A program made the position numbers and the translations under genes. Source: Ruminococcus sp. UBA4240 (GTDB taxonomy: Bacteria; Bacillota; Clostridia; Oscillospirales; Ruminococcaceae). Taken from it: a stretch of 43,984 nt of DNA. Positions 1-7,994 of the stretch are shown one piece after another. The stretch covers positions 1 through 43,984 of the forward strand of contig DGXE01000015.1 in assembly GCA_002395525.1 (NCBI GenBank), written 5' to 3'. The notes below the pieces were generated by a model. It saw only the letters and a program-made list of their open reading frames with translations, had not been told where the DNA came from and searched no databases. The first letter of the stretch is position 1. Every line of letters starts with the position of its first letter.

Positions 1-726
1 TCTGTAAATGCACTCTGTTTTGAGGATAGAGAAAAAGTTCTCAGCCAAGGCATTATCGTATGGGTTCCCACGTCTTGACATTGATGGCGTAATGTTGTAT
101 GATTTAGTTAGGTTAAAATACGGTTGTGAAGTGTATTGAAACCCTTGGTCACTGTGGAGCTGCAACTCCCCGGTGACCTTTTCCTTTCTCTTGGCAGCTT
201 TTATCGTATTCAGAACAAGGTTTATATTCTGAACAGTCGATGTCTTGTATGCAACAATACTACGGTCATAAAGGTCACGGATCACCGAGAGATACAGAAA
301 TCCCTGTGCGGTCTTTATGTAGGAAATATCAGTCACCCATTTCTGATTAGGTCTGTCAGCGTGAAAATCACGATTGAGCAGATTATCATATCTGTGCAAA
401 GCCTGACTGTAATTACAGTATCTTCTTCGTCTGACAACCGAAAGAAGGCTGTATTTGTTCATAACACGCAGTATGGTCTTGGGATCGTGATGAACACCTT
501 TGCGTTCCAGCCATATCGCAACACGACGATAGCCGTATGTCTGCTTAGTTTCAGCCTGACATTCACGAATTAGTTCAGACAGTTCCAGATCCTTTGCAGG
601 CTTGTCCATACGGCGAACAAAACCGTAATAGCCGCTGCGAGATACTTCAAAAAATCTGCACATCTCACTGATGCTGTATTTGTCTTTGTGTCGATATATG
701 ACACGATACTTGACCTCCGGTCTCAC
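1..726 (-). CDS. IS3-family transposase OrfB (DDE integrase domain), cut by window start
   Basis: Translating the minus strand gives 242 open codons up to the window edge. The rve/DDE integrase core is clear: first Asp in WVTDISY, second Asp in LHSDQG, and Glu in AENFFSILKTE, preceded by the family segment PNQKWVTD. The frame is -1 relative to orfA and starts inside its end: a GTG at 726 overlaps the orfA TGA by two bases. OrfB could therefore be made by re-initiation at this GTG or, as in other IS3 elements, by -1 frameshifting near the A-rich stretch just before it, giving an OrfAB fusion. The conserved IS150-like start (EVRPEVKYRVIY) follows directly. It catalyses strand transfer of the element. 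The C-terminus is outside the window; no inactivating mutation is visible. Confidence 0.9.
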   Translation of the reverse strand, partial: MRPEVKYRVIYRHKDKYSISEMCRFFEVSRSGYYGFVRRMDKPAKDLELSELIRECQAETKQTYGYRRVAIWLERKGVHHDPKTILRVMNKYSLLSVVRRRRYCNYSQALHRYDNLLNRDFHADRPNQKWVTDISYIKTAQGFLYLSVIRDLYDRSIVAYKTSTVQNINLVLNTIKAAKRKEKVTGELQLHSDQGFQYTSQPYFNLTKSYNITPSMSRRGNPYDNALAENFFSILKTECIYR

Positions 727-1073
727 TTCCTTTCTGTAAGCGAGAGAAAATCCCGCATTAGCTCGTTTTCCATTTCAAGAGCCTTGATCTTAGCATCTTT
801 ACGTGCCATTTCATATTGCAATTGCGCTACTTTGCTCAATTGCTGTATTGAGGACGGTAATTCAGTCCCGCCTTTTTGCGGTCTGCCTTTCGGTTTGATT
901 ACTATTCCTGATGCTATTTTTCTTTGATTAGCATTATGCCTTGTAATAAAATTATGTAGTTGTTTATATGTGAATCCTAAACGTTCTCCTATCTCTCGAA
1001 GGGTTAATCCTTGTTCTTTCAATTTTAAGATCTCTTTTTCATACTCCTGTATGTGTCTGTAACTTCTTGCCAT
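723..1073 (-). CDS. IS3-family transposase OrfA (helix-turn-helix)
   Basis: The 116-residue protein begins MARSYRHIQEYEK, with a helix-turn-helix around LTLREIGERLGFTYKQ that would bind the element ends. A charged, coiled-coil-like C-terminal part (EMARKDAKIKALEMENEL) fits the leucine-zipper dimerisation region of IS150-type OrfA. The start at 1073 is chosen because an AGGAGG ribosome binding site lies 7 bases upstream; the longer frame from 1124 would begin inside the promoter -35 box and is not credible. The last codons overlap orfB in the -1 frame. Confidence 0.85.
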   Translation of the reverse strand: MARSYRHIQEYEKEILKLKEQGLTLREIGERLGFTYKQLHNFITRHNANQRKIASGIVIKPKGRPQKGGTELPSSIQQLSKVAQLQYEMARKDAKIKALEMENELMRDFLSLTERK

Positions 1074-1080
1074 AACAAAA

Positions 1081-1124
1081 CCTCCTATGGTTTCTATTAT
1101 ACCATAGGAGGCTCTTTTTGTCAT
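1081..1124 (-). promoter_or_regulatory. Transposase promoter inside a perfect 11-bp inverted repeat
   Basis: On the minus strand a -35 box ATGACA (1119-1124), a 17-base spacer and a perfect -10 TATAAT (1096-1101) form a strong promoter. The inverted repeat CCTCCTATGGT (1101-1111) and ACCATAGGAGG (1081-1091) flanks the -10 box, and its downstream arm holds the AGGAGG ribosome binding site of orfA. A transcript from this promoter lacks the upstream arm, so its ribosome binding site is free; a read-through transcript would contain both arms and fold over it. Confidence 0.75.
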
Positions 1125-1165
1125 TGTACGTTTTACTGGATCGGTTCAATTTAAGGCGGATCTTT

Positions 1166-1801
1166 TTATACCATGATATTCTCCACAAATCCTTCGGCCT
1201 CAAAGTAATCGCCGAAAATTTTTATATCCTCATATTTATAACAGTCAGACCGTATCATAAATACATGATACGGTTTTCCGTTGTGGGCTGTAAAGGCATC
1301 TATATATTCATCCCCGTAGTATTTCTGCATTATCTCCGTGTCGTCCACCGTGGCTGCACATTTTCTGAAGCCGTATACCCGCTCATAGAAGGAAACAAGT
1401 GCTGCGGGGCTGTTCTCACCTACAATGCACACCAGCCTGCGGGCATTAGTGATATAGGGCTTTACTGCCGCCCCAAAGCCCTTTTCCATATAATTGGAGA
1501 AAAGGGATGTGAGCCAGCCTGTCTTTGTTATGGAAAAGCCTGCCAGTCCGTCTGCCGTGAGATAATTGTCTGATACGTCGTAGTCATTGTCCTCAGCCGG
1601 GGCGGTAAATTCTCCATGGTAGAGATACTGTCTGTTCAGTGCAAATACCGCCCAGAATACATCTCCGCTTACCCGAAACAGAATTGTCCTCACTCCGGAG
1701 AATTCGATCATGCCTGCTTCCTCACCCTTTACCATTTCCTTTATGCGGAGCTTTTCGGCAGGGGGGATGTCTGTCCTTTTGTACCAGAATTCAGAATGCA
1801 T
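1166..1801 (-). CDS. Hypothetical protein, GNAT acetyltransferase-like
   Basis: A soluble protein of 211 residues without signal peptide or membrane segment. The segment near residues 130-145 (SPAALVSFYERVYGFRKC) resembles the end of a GNAT acyl-CoA-binding fold, where A..FYE..GF is common, and the preceding RRLVCIVGEN could be its central strand; the remaining motifs are not convincing. The start is supported by AGGAG six bases before the ATG. It lies 59 bases downstream of metY on the same strand, and the IS element sits just beyond its stop codon, leaving the gene intact. Substrate unknown; the family call is tentative. Confidence 0.5.
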   Translation of the reverse strand: MHSEFWYKRTDIPPAEKLRIKEMVKGEEAGMIEFSGVRTILFRVSGDVFWAVFALNRQYLYHGEFTAPAEDNDYDVSDNYLTADGLAGFSITKTGWLTSLFSNYMEKGFGAAVKPYITNARRLVCIVGENSPAALVSFYERVYGFRKCAATVDDTEIMQKYYGDEYIDAFTAHNGKPYHVFMIRSDCYKYEDIKIFGDYFEAEGFVENIMV

Positions 1802-1809
1802 TACATACT

Positions 1810-1837
1810 CCTATGACAATGCCCTCCCCGAAAGAGG
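1810..1837 (-). terminator. Hairpin between metY and the downstream gene
   Basis: An 8-bp stem (TGCCCTCC with GGAGGGCA) and an 8-base loop follow the metY stop. On the minus strand no proper T-run follows, so it may be a weak attenuator or an mRNA-stabilising hairpin rather than a full terminator. Confidence 0.4.
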
Positions 1838-1860
1838 AGGGCATCCTTCTAAAAAAGGGA

Positions 1861-3138
1861 TCAGTCTTCAAGTGCCTGTGCCAGATCTGCGATAAGGTCA
1901 GCCTTGTCCTCAAGTCCGCAGGACATACGGACAAGACCTGCGGGTATACCGGCAGCTTCAAGCTGTTCATCGGTCATCTGACGATGAGTGGAGGTGGCAG
2001 GATTGAGGCAGCAGGTGCGGGCATCTGCAACATGGGTCTCAATAGCGCAGAGCTTCAGTTTCTTCATAAAGGACATTGCCGCATTTCTGCCGCCCTTGAG
2101 TTCAAAGGAAACTACGCCGCAGCCGCCGTTGGGGAGATACTTCTTTGCGATCTCATAGTACTTGTCCCCGGGAAGGCCGCTGTAATTAACCTTTGCAACC
2201 GCAGGATGAGCCGCCAGAAATTCTGCAACAGCCTGTCCGTTTTCTACATGGCGGGGCATACGCACATGGAGGGATTCAAGGCCTAAGTTGAGGTAAAATG
2301 CACTCTGAGGTGACTGCACTGTGCCAAGGTCACGCATGAGCTGGGCAGTAGCCTTGGTGATGAATGCCCCCTCCTTGCCGAACTTTTCTGCATAGGTGAT
2401 GCCGTGATAGCTGTCGTCGGGAGTGGTGAGTCCGGGGAATTTGTCCTTGTGAGCCATCCAGTCGAACTTGCCGGAATCAACTATTGCGCCGCCCACTGCT
2501 GCGCCGTGTCCGTCCATGTACTTGGTGGTAGAATGAGTTACGATGTCAGCGCCCCACTCAATGGGACGGCAGTTTACAGGTGTGGGGAAGGTGTTGTCTA
2601 TGATAAGGGGAACGCCGTGGGCATGGGCTGCCTTGGCAAACTTCTCGATATCAAGGACAGTAAGGGCAGGGTTTGCGATAGTCTCGCCGAATACCGCACG
2701 GGTATTGTCACGGAATGCGCTGTTAAGCTCCTCCTCGGTGCAGTCGGGAGATACGAAGGTAACATCTATCCCCATCTTCTTCATGGTGACGCTTATGAGA
2801 TTGAATGTGCCCCCGTAGATGGATGACGAAGATACGATATGACTGCCTGCCTCACAGATATTGAACAGGGCAAAGAAGTTTGCTGCCTGTCCGGAGGATG
2901 TGAGCATACCCGCAGTGCCCCCCTCAAGAGCTGCTATCTTTGCGGCCACATAGTCACAGGTGGGGTTTTGCAGTCTGGAATAGAAGTAGCCCGATGCTTC
3001 AAGGTCAAAGAGCTTTCCCATATCCTCACTGGTGTCATACTTGAAAGTAGTGGACTGGATTATGGGTATCTGGCGGGGCTCCCCGTTTCCGGGGGTGTAC
3101 CCCGCCTGTACGCATTTAGTGTTGATGGACTGAGACAT
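1861..3138 (-). CDS. metY: O-acetylhomoserine sulfhydrylase (PLP-dependent)
   Basis: A 425-residue enzyme of the Cys/Met-metabolism PLP family. It would make homocysteine (or methionine) from O-acetylhomoserine and sulfide (or methanethiol) in the cytoplasm. The pyridoxal-phosphate lysine lies in THSTTKYMDGHG, preceded by the cofactor-binding DNTFPTPVNCRP stretch; the N-terminus (INTKCVQAGYTPGNGEPR) and the C-terminal VRMSCGLEDKADLIADL are typical of MetY rather than the shorter MetB/MetC enzymes, as is the length. AAAGGAG lies seven bases before the ATG. The gene starts 31 bases after the Toprim-protein gene, so it may be transcribed with it. No SAM riboswitch or T-box fits in the short gap. 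Confidence 0.93.
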   Translation of the reverse strand: MSQSINTKCVQAGYTPGNGEPRQIPIIQSTTFKYDTSEDMGKLFDLEASGYFYSRLQNPTCDYVAAKIAALEGGTAGMLTSSGQAANFFALFNICEAGSHIVSSSSIYGGTFNLISVTMKKMGIDVTFVSPDCTEEELNSAFRDNTRAVFGETIANPALTVLDIEKFAKAAHAHGVPLIIDNTFPTPVNCRPIEWGADIVTHSTTKYMDGHGAAVGGAIVDSGKFDWMAHKDKFPGLTTPDDSYHGITYAEKFGKEGAFITKATAQLMRDLGTVQSPQSAFYLNLGLESLHVRMPRHVENGQAVAEFLAAHPAVAKVNYSGLPGDKYYEIAKKYLPNGGCGVVSFELKGGRNAAMSFMKKLKLCAIETHVADARTCCLNPATSTHRQMTDEQLEAAGIPAGLVRMSCGLEDKADLIADLAQALED

Positions 3139-3169
3139 ATTGATCTCCTTTCATTTATAGTATCCGACA

Positions 3170-3760
3170 TCAATTGCCGGATGACTGTATTTCCTCTACT
3201 CTTGCGGCAAGCCCCTGTGCATCGGTGACACAGTTAAGGGCATCTGCCATGGCATTTGCTGACAAGTGACCGGGCAGGTCATAGCTTGCAAGCACTCTTC
3301 TGCGCAGGGCGGCTGAATCCGTCCGCCCTGACAGACCTAATTCATACATAAGCATTTTATCTATGGTGCGGGAGCGGACACCTTCAATATCCGCCGCCTC
3401 AAAGGCTTTGATGAGCATTTCCTCGGATATGCCCTCCACACCCAGCTTCCCCTCCTTGGAGGGGGCGTTTTTCCGTCTTTCCTTGCCGTATACATCCGGG
3501 ATGTACACATTCACTATCCGCCCTTTCAGGTCGCCGCATATGCTTTTTATATAGGAGCGTATCTGAAAGCCGGCAGAGTCGCTGTCCGTCAGGATTATTA
3601 TCCCTGTGGATGCGGCATAGTGGCGGATGAGCCTTACTGTTTCATCATTTGCGTAGATCCCGAAGCCGTCGGTGCATATTATGGGGGCATCAACGATGCG
3701 GGACAGATGTATCTTGTCGTATTTCCCCTCTACCACCACAGCCATATTAGTTGTGATCAT
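3170..3760 (-). CDS. Toprim-domain protein related to RNase M5 (rnmV-like)
   Basis: A 196-residue protein with an N-terminal Toprim fold: the acidic VVEGKYDK motif near residue 8-15 and DSDSAGFQIR near residue 60, which together coordinate catalytic metal in this superfamily. The segment GKLGVEGISEE corresponds to the GIEHA-type motif of RNase M5, which matures 5S rRNA precursors in low-GC Gram-positives. The C-terminal half (about residues 110-196) is a helical domain as in clostridial RNase M5-like proteins. It may thus be the 5S maturase or a paralogue with another nucleic-acid substrate. AGGTGAG lies just before the ATG; ung ends 16 bases upstream, so it belongs to the parA-parB-ung transcription unit. 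Confidence 0.65.
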   Translation of the reverse strand: MITTNMAVVVEGKYDKIHLSRIVDAPIICTDGFGIYANDETVRLIRHYAASTGIIILTDSDSAGFQIRSYIKSICGDLKGRIVNVYIPDVYGKERRKNAPSKEGKLGVEGISEEMLIKAFEAADIEGVRSRTIDKMLMYELGLSGRTDSAALRRRVLASYDLPGHLSANAMADALNCVTDAQGLAARVEEIQSSGN

Positions 3761-3776
3761 ATCTCACCTCTGTACC

Positions 3777-4445
3777 TCAGGAAATTCTCCAGTCAACAGG
3801 GGCTATCCCGTTGCGGACAAGGAAATCATTGCAGGCTGAAAAATGGCGGCAGCCGAAAAAGCCATTATACGCCGAAAGAGGTGAGGGATGGGCGGCTGTC
3901 AGCACAAGATGGGCAGGATTGGTGATAAGCCCTCTCTTGGCTCTCGCATTGCCGCCCCACAGCAGGAATACCATGGGGGTGCTGCGGCTGTTCAGCTTTT
4001 CTATCACATGATCCGTGAATATCTCCCATCCCATGCCCTTGTGGGAATTGGCGGCACCTCTGCGCACAGTTAGCACCGTGTTCAGAAGCAGCACACCATT
4101 GTCCGCCCAGGCCGTAAGCTCCCCGTGAGGCGCAGGGGGTATTCCCAGGTCACTGTATAATTCCTTGTATATGTTCTGGAGGGACGGGGGTATGGCACAG
4201 CCCCTTTTCACCGAAAAGCACAGGCCGTGTGCCTGACCCGGCTCGTGATACGGATCCTGCCCGATGATGACTGCCTTTACAGCAGAATAGGATGTGTGCT
4301 TCATGGCGTTGAATATGTCGTACATATTGGGATATATCTCACGGGTGGAGTATTCCGTTTTAAGGAATTCCCGCAGCTTCAGATAATAGGGGAGCTCAAA
4401 CTCCCCTGCCATAATGTCGTCCCATTCATTCCCGAAGCTAACCAT
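3777..4445 (-). CDS. ung: Uracil-DNA glycosylase, family 1
   Basis: A 222-residue enzyme of usual length that removes uracil from DNA to start base-excision repair. The water-activating motif GQDPYHEPGQAHGLCFSV and the uracil-pocket motif AHPSPLSAYNGFFGC are both intact, as is the core LLLNTVLTVRRG. The ATG overlaps the parB stop codon (TAATG), indicating translational coupling to parB, and the next gene starts 16 bases after its stop. Linkage of ung to parAB is unremarkable functionally, but all act on DNA near the origin. Confidence 0.96.
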   Translation of the reverse strand: MVSFGNEWDDIMAGEFELPYYLKLREFLKTEYSTREIYPNMYDIFNAMKHTSYSAVKAVIIGQDPYHEPGQAHGLCFSVKRGCAIPPSLQNIYKELYSDLGIPPAPHGELTAWADNGVLLLNTVLTVRRGAANSHKGMGWEIFTDHVIEKLNSRSTPMVFLLWGGNARAKRGLITNPAHLVLTAAHPSPLSAYNGFFGCRHFSACNDFLVRNGIAPVDWRIS

Positions 4446-5293
4446 TATTCTTCCCCGCCTATGAGGGCATCTGCAATTATGCGCAGGTCGTCGTCATCGT
4501 AGAATTCAAGGGTTATCTTCCCCTTTTCGCCGTTGCCTGTTATCTTGACCCCTCTGCCAAGTGCTTCCTTGAGGGCTGCCTCCATCTCCACATAATAAGG
4601 GTACGTAAGGGAGACCTTCTTCTGCCTTGCAGGGGCATCCTCTGCCATGGATTCGCTGACCATTTTTTCCGTCTGGCGCACATTGAGATGATCAGACACC
4701 ACCTTGCGGGCGACATTTTCAATAGTCTCTGCATCCTCCAGACCAAGCAATGCCTTTGCGTGCCCCACAGACAGCTCCCTGCGGGACAGCTTGTCGGATA
4801 CATATTCGGGGAGTGACAGCAGGCGCAGCATATTGGACACATAGGAGCGGGACTTGCCTATGGTCTTGGACAATTCCTCGTGGGTCATGCCGTATTTATC
4901 CGTCAGGTCCTTGTAGGCTGCCGCCTCCTCAATGGGATTGAGGTTTTCACGCTGGATGTTCTCGATAAGGGCTATCTTGCTCATTTCCTCATCGTCAACA
5001 TTCCTGATGATCACAGGCACCTCTGTTAGGCCTGCAATGCGGCTCGCCTTCCAGCGGCGCTCTCCTGCAACGATCTCATAGGTCATCCCGTTTGCCGCCG
5101 GACGCACAATGATAGGCTGGATAAGGCCGTGCTCCCTGATGGAGTCAGCCAGTTCGTTAAGAGCCTCTTCGTTGAATGTGCGGCGGGGCTGATTTTTGTT
5201 GGGCTCTATTTCAGACATTTTCAGAGTCTGTACATTCTCATCTCCGGAAAAATTGTCGTCAAACAGTGCATCTATCCCAGTGCCAAGTGCCAT
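4445..5293 (-). CDS. parB: Chromosome partitioning protein ParB / Spo0J
   Basis: A 282-residue centromere-binding CTPase that loads at parS, spreads on DNA and recruits SMC for origin segregation. The N-terminal ParB/Srx domain carries IREHGLIQPIIVRP and the CTP-binding GERRWKASRIAG motif (about residues 77-88); a central helix-turn-helix (EELSKTIGKSRSYVSNMLRL) reads parS, followed by a C-terminal dimerisation segment. Its start overlaps the parA stop (TAATG) and its stop overlaps the ung start, so parA-parB-ung is a tightly coupled operon. A matching parS lies in the parA leader at 6151-6166. Confidence 0.96.
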   Translation of the reverse strand: MALGTGIDALFDDNFSGDENVQTLKMSEIEPNKNQPRRTFNEEALNELADSIREHGLIQPIIVRPAANGMTYEIVAGERRWKASRIAGLTEVPVIIRNVDDEEMSKIALIENIQRENLNPIEEAAAYKDLTDKYGMTHEELSKTIGKSRSYVSNMLRLLSLPEYVSDKLSRRELSVGHAKALLGLEDAETIENVARKVVSDHLNVRQTEKMVSESMAEDAPARQKKVSLTYPYYVEMEAALKEALGRGVKITGNGEKGKITLEFYDDDDLRIIADALIGGEE

Positions 5294-6102
5294 TATGCAT
5301 TCCCCTTTCTGAGCAGCTTCTTATCAGGCTTGACCCTCTTCTCACCGTGTCTGCGGAGCAGCTCCTCCGCAAGGCGCTCATATGCATCCGCACCCTTTGA
5401 AAAGCGGTCATAGTATATTATAGGCTGACCGAAGCTGGGCGCCTCGGACAACTTTACATTCCTGGGTATCACCGATTTGAACAGCTTATCGGGGAAATGA
5501 GATCTTACCTCATTGACCACCTGCCCCGTAAGGTTGAGCCTGCTGTCAGCCATTGTAAAAGCAATGCCCTCGATCTCAAGCTCTGGGTTGTAATGCTTCT
5601 TCACCCGACGTATGGACTCCACAAGCTGCGACAGCCCCTCCAGCGCAAAGAACTCACACTGCATAGGGATAAGCACCCCGTCAGCCGCTGCAAGGGCATT
5701 CACCGTCAGCAGCGACAGGGAAGGCGGACAGTCTATAAGCACGTAGTCAAATTCATCTGCCACGGTGAGCAGCTGCCCCCGCAGTCTCTGGGCACGGTTC
5801 TCCCCGGAGGTGAGCTCTACCTCAGCCGCCGCAAGGGCAAGGGTGCTGCACAGAATGGATACATTTGCAAAGCCTGTGTCATAGATGCCCTCTTCGATCT
5901 GAGCCCTCCCCATGATCACATCATAGGTGGTGATGGAAATGCCCTTCTTTTTTATCCCGAAGCCGCTGGTGCAGTTGCCCTGGGGATCGAGATCCACGCA
6001 AAGCACCCTCTTGTTCCTGATCCCGAGAGATGCCGCAAGATTTACAGTGGTGGTGGATTTCCCCACCCCGCCCTTTTGATTAGCTACAGCGATAATATAC
6101 AT
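5293..6102 (-). CDS. parA: Chromosome partitioning ATPase ParA / Soj
   Basis: A 269-residue deviant Walker ATPase. The P-loop NQKGGVGKSTTTVNLA is at residues 7-22 and the Walker B-like segment VLIDCPPSLSLL follows near residue 112. It would form ATP-dependent dimers on the nucleoid and be stimulated by ParB; in Bacillus, Soj also acts on DnaA. The start at 6102 (MYIIAVANQKGG) is preferred over 6135 because GGAGG lies four bases upstream and family members start just before the P-loop. It heads the operon and is driven by a strong promoter at 6178-6206. Confidence 0.96.
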   Translation of the reverse strand: MYIIAVANQKGGVGKSTTTVNLAASLGIRNKRVLCVDLDPQGNCTSGFGIKKKGISITTYDVIMGRAQIEEGIYDTGFANVSILCSTLALAAAEVELTSGENRAQRLRGQLLTVADEFDYVLIDCPPSLSLLTVNALAAADGVLIPMQCEFFALEGLSQLVESIRRVKKHYNPELEIEGIAFTMADSRLNLTGQVVNEVRSHFPDKLFKSVIPRNVKLSEAPSFGQPIIYYDRFSKGADAYERLAEELLRRHGEKRVKPDKKLLRKGNA

Positions 6103-6150
6103 ACAGACCTCCGAGAACCAGTTGACATTTTGCATTCATTCCGATGTGGA

Positions 6151-6166
6151 TGTTCCACGTGGAACA
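6151..6166. promoter_or_regulatory. parS: parS centromere site
   Basis: TGTTCCACGTGGAACA is a perfect 16-bp palindrome matching the Spo0J/ParB recognition consensus. It lies 49 bases upstream of the parA start, in the transcribed leader. The palindrome continues outward: 6144-6173 reads the same on both strands except for one mismatched base pair, which is longer than usual parS sites. Confidence 0.95.
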
Positions 6167-6177
6167 CCCACATTGAT

Positions 6178-6206
6178 ATTATAACAGATATATCTTTGAT
6201 TTGCAA
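6178..6206 (-). promoter_or_regulatory. Promoter of parA-parB-ung
   Basis: On the minus strand, -35 TTGCAA (6201-6206), a 17-base spacer and a perfect -10 TATAAT (6178-6183). The start site would fall near 6171, so parS overlaps the first transcribed bases, and ParB bound there could repress its own operon. Confidence 0.75.
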
Positions 6207-6264
6207 CTGTAAATTCAACTAAACATAAAACAAATGTTTTTCCCTTAATAACGAATCCCACAAG

Positions 6265-6296
6265 AAAAACAGATGCACTTATGTACATCTGTTTTT
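6265..6296. terminator. Bidirectional intrinsic terminator
   Basis: An 11-bp perfect stem, AAAAACAGATG with CATCTGTTTTT, around a 10-base loop, with T-runs on both strands. It lies between the stop of the U32-like gene (6305) and the parA promoter, isolating the parAB operon from the pgsA-tatD operon. Confidence 0.75.
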
Positions 6297-6304
6297 GCTA
6301 ATGC

Positions 6305-7255
6305 CTATATGAGATTTAATTTATATCTGTCCGGATCGCACGCCCTGACCATGACCTCATACCTGAACTCGTCGATGCACTCAGGCTTTGCCATGTACCT
6401 GCTTATCTGCTCGGCAAGCATCATGATATTTGCCATGCGCCCCTCTATCTTGAAATTCTCGAACCCCATCTCAGCGTACTTTCCGTACACAAGTTCCGGC
6501 GTCACCCTGAGAGGATATTCCTTCTTTCCGAAGGGGTCAAAGATGCGGTCCTTACATTCCCATTCCGTAAAATGCTCCTTTGGTGAGACCCGCTTATCAG
6601 GCGGAAGCATCCGCTGGGAGTCAAGCCATTCGGGATAGGTGAGCTGCGCCTTGCTGATATAATTATAGTGCTCCAGTCTCCTTGTGCAGCCCGGACGGCA
6701 TACCGGGTTCGACAGTATCTCGCACCGCTTGCGCTCTTCCGGCGTCAGCATCTCCAGCTTCTCAAAATCATTATTGAAGTTGAAATCCAGCACCACAAGA
6801 GAATAGGGCTTTGCAAGCTCCGCCTTTACCTCATCAATGTCCCTTATGCACTTGCAGGTGGATGATGTGATCTTCATGCCGGGATGAGTTTTCCTGATGT
6901 ATTCTTCCAGTATGGGAGAATACACGATCACCTCATTCAGCCCGTTGTCCGCAAAGTCAAGTATATCGTTGCAGTCATAGTCATCAAGATACTCTTCTGT
7001 TATCATGGTGTTGGTAAAGGTGAAGCGGTAGGGTATCCCGTATTCATTGTACAGCTTGATAAAATTCTTGAAGCTTTTGGCATCATACGGTATCAGGATA
7101 GCTCTGCCCCCATTCCAGATAAGCTGCCTGCTCCCGAAGAAGGATGCTATCTCCACATTATCTCTGAACAACTCTCTCCTGCGGGCATATATATCCACCA
7201 GCCCTATGAAGAAGCTGACTGAATTATGTGCTTCCGGAAGATGAAACCTAATCAT
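6305..7255 (-). CDS. Hypothetical protein with U32-peptidase-like features
   Basis: A 316-residue cytoplasmic protein. The segment MGFENFKIEGRMANIMML (about residues 268-285) resembles the FKIEGRM signature stretch of U32 peptidase/hydroxylase-like proteins, and the order of strands (ILIPYDAKSFKNF, EVIVYSPILEEYI, SLVVLDFNF) suits a TIM-barrel. Clustered cysteines (CKC near 132-134; CRPGC near 189-193; EWEC near 230-233) suggest metal binding. The full U32 active-site pattern is absent, so the activity is open. Its start lies within the last 8 bases of tatD, so the two are translationally coupled; pgsA-tatD-this gene form one operon closed by the terminator at 6265-6296. Confidence 0.5.
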   Translation of the reverse strand: MIRFHLPEAHNSVSFFIGLVDIYARRRELFRDNVEIASFFGSRQLIWNGGRAILIPYDAKSFKNFIKLYNEYGIPYRFTFTNTMITEEYLDDYDCNDILDFADNGLNEVIVYSPILEEYIRKTHPGMKITSSTCKCIRDIDEVKAELAKPYSLVVLDFNFNNDFEKLEMLTPEERKRCEILSNPVCRPGCTRRLEHYNYISKAQLTYPEWLDSQRMLPPDKRVSPKEHFTEWECKDRIFDPFGKKEYPLRVTPELVYGKYAEMGFENFKIEGRMANIMMLAEQISRYMAKPECIDEFRYEVMVRACDPDRYKLNLI

Positions 7256-7994
7256 GACCTTTCTCCTTTAAATCAAAAAGTTTATATGCGTTCTCATCGC
7301 TTGTGTCCATTACCACTTGGGGTGGAATGCCCTTTAGCTCCGCTATGTACTCAGCTGTAAACCCTATAAGGGTCGAATCACACCTTGCCGCAGCCGCACC
7401 CTTCGGCACGCTGTAGGGGCAGTCCGTTTCAAGCAGGAGCCTGTCAAGGGGTATGTCCCTTATGGCAGCAAGGGCTTTTTTATTCCTGGGGTTGGTGGAT
7501 GAACCGTTAAACCCCACGTACATACCAAGGGCGAGCACCTCATGCAGGATCTCCGCCGAGCCTGAAAAGCCGTGCATAACCCCGGCAGGTCTGTGCTCCC
7601 TGAGTATTGACATCATGTCCCCCCAGGCTCTCACACAGTGGATGCAGACGGGCAGAGAGTATTCCTTTGCTGTCCTCAGCTGAGAGATGAACACCTCCCG
7701 CTGGACATCCCGCCCGCCATACCGGTAGTCAAGGCCTATCTCACCTATGGCTACCACCCGTTTTTCTGCCGTGAGGCGCTTGATATCCCCCACATGGGGC
7801 AGCTCCCTTTCTGCATTAACAGGGTGAATGCCCACTGCGGCATATACATTTTCATGCGTTCGGGCAAGCGCCGCCGCTTTCATAGAAGATGTGATATCTA
7901 TCCCCTGCTCTATTATAATAGTATCACCGGCAAGCACCGTTTCCCTGTCGGGGTCGAAAGCCGCATCCAGATAGTGGGTATGTGTGTCGATCAT
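7248..7994 (-). CDS. tatD: TatD-family metal-dependent DNase
   Basis: A 248-residue TIM-barrel amidohydrolase-type enzyme, the normal TatD length. Visible metal-site motifs are IDTHTHYLD at the N-terminus, GEIGLDYR (about residue 92-99), PVCIHCVRAW, VMHGFSGS and LLETDCPY (about residue 201-208). Family members are 3'-5' exonucleases or tRNA/DNA processing enzymes; the exact substrate cannot be told here. It overlaps pgsA by four bases (ATGA) and the downstream U32-like gene by eight. Confidence 0.93.
   Translation of the reverse strand: MIDTHTHYLDAAFDPDRETVLAGDTIIIEQGIDITSSMKAAALARTHENVYAAVGIHPVNAERELPHVGDIKRLTAEKRVVAIGEIGLDYRYGGRDVQREVFISQLRTAKEYSLPVCIHCVRAWGDMMSILREHRPAGVMHGFSGSAEILHEVLALGMYVGFNGSSTNPRNKKALAAIRDIPLDRLLLETDCPYSVPKGAAAARCDSTLIGFTAEYIAELKGIPPQVVMDTSDENAYKLFDLKEKGHD

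Larger units (their letters stand above)
1..1125 (-). mobile_element. IS3-family insertion sequence (IS150-like), partial
   Basis: Two overlapping transposase frames on the minus strand (orfA then orfB in the -1 frame) with a DDE catalytic domain identify an IS3-family element. The promoter-side end lies near 1125, just before the unrelated gene ending at 1166; the other end is outside the window, so terminal repeats and target duplication cannot be defined. The catalytic residues visible are intact, so the copy may be functional. The right boundary is an estimate. Confidence 0.85.

Noticed and set aside
136..573. 145-codon plus-strand open frame
   Set aside because: It is antisense to the DDE domain of the IS transposase, which has all catalytic residues on the minus strand.
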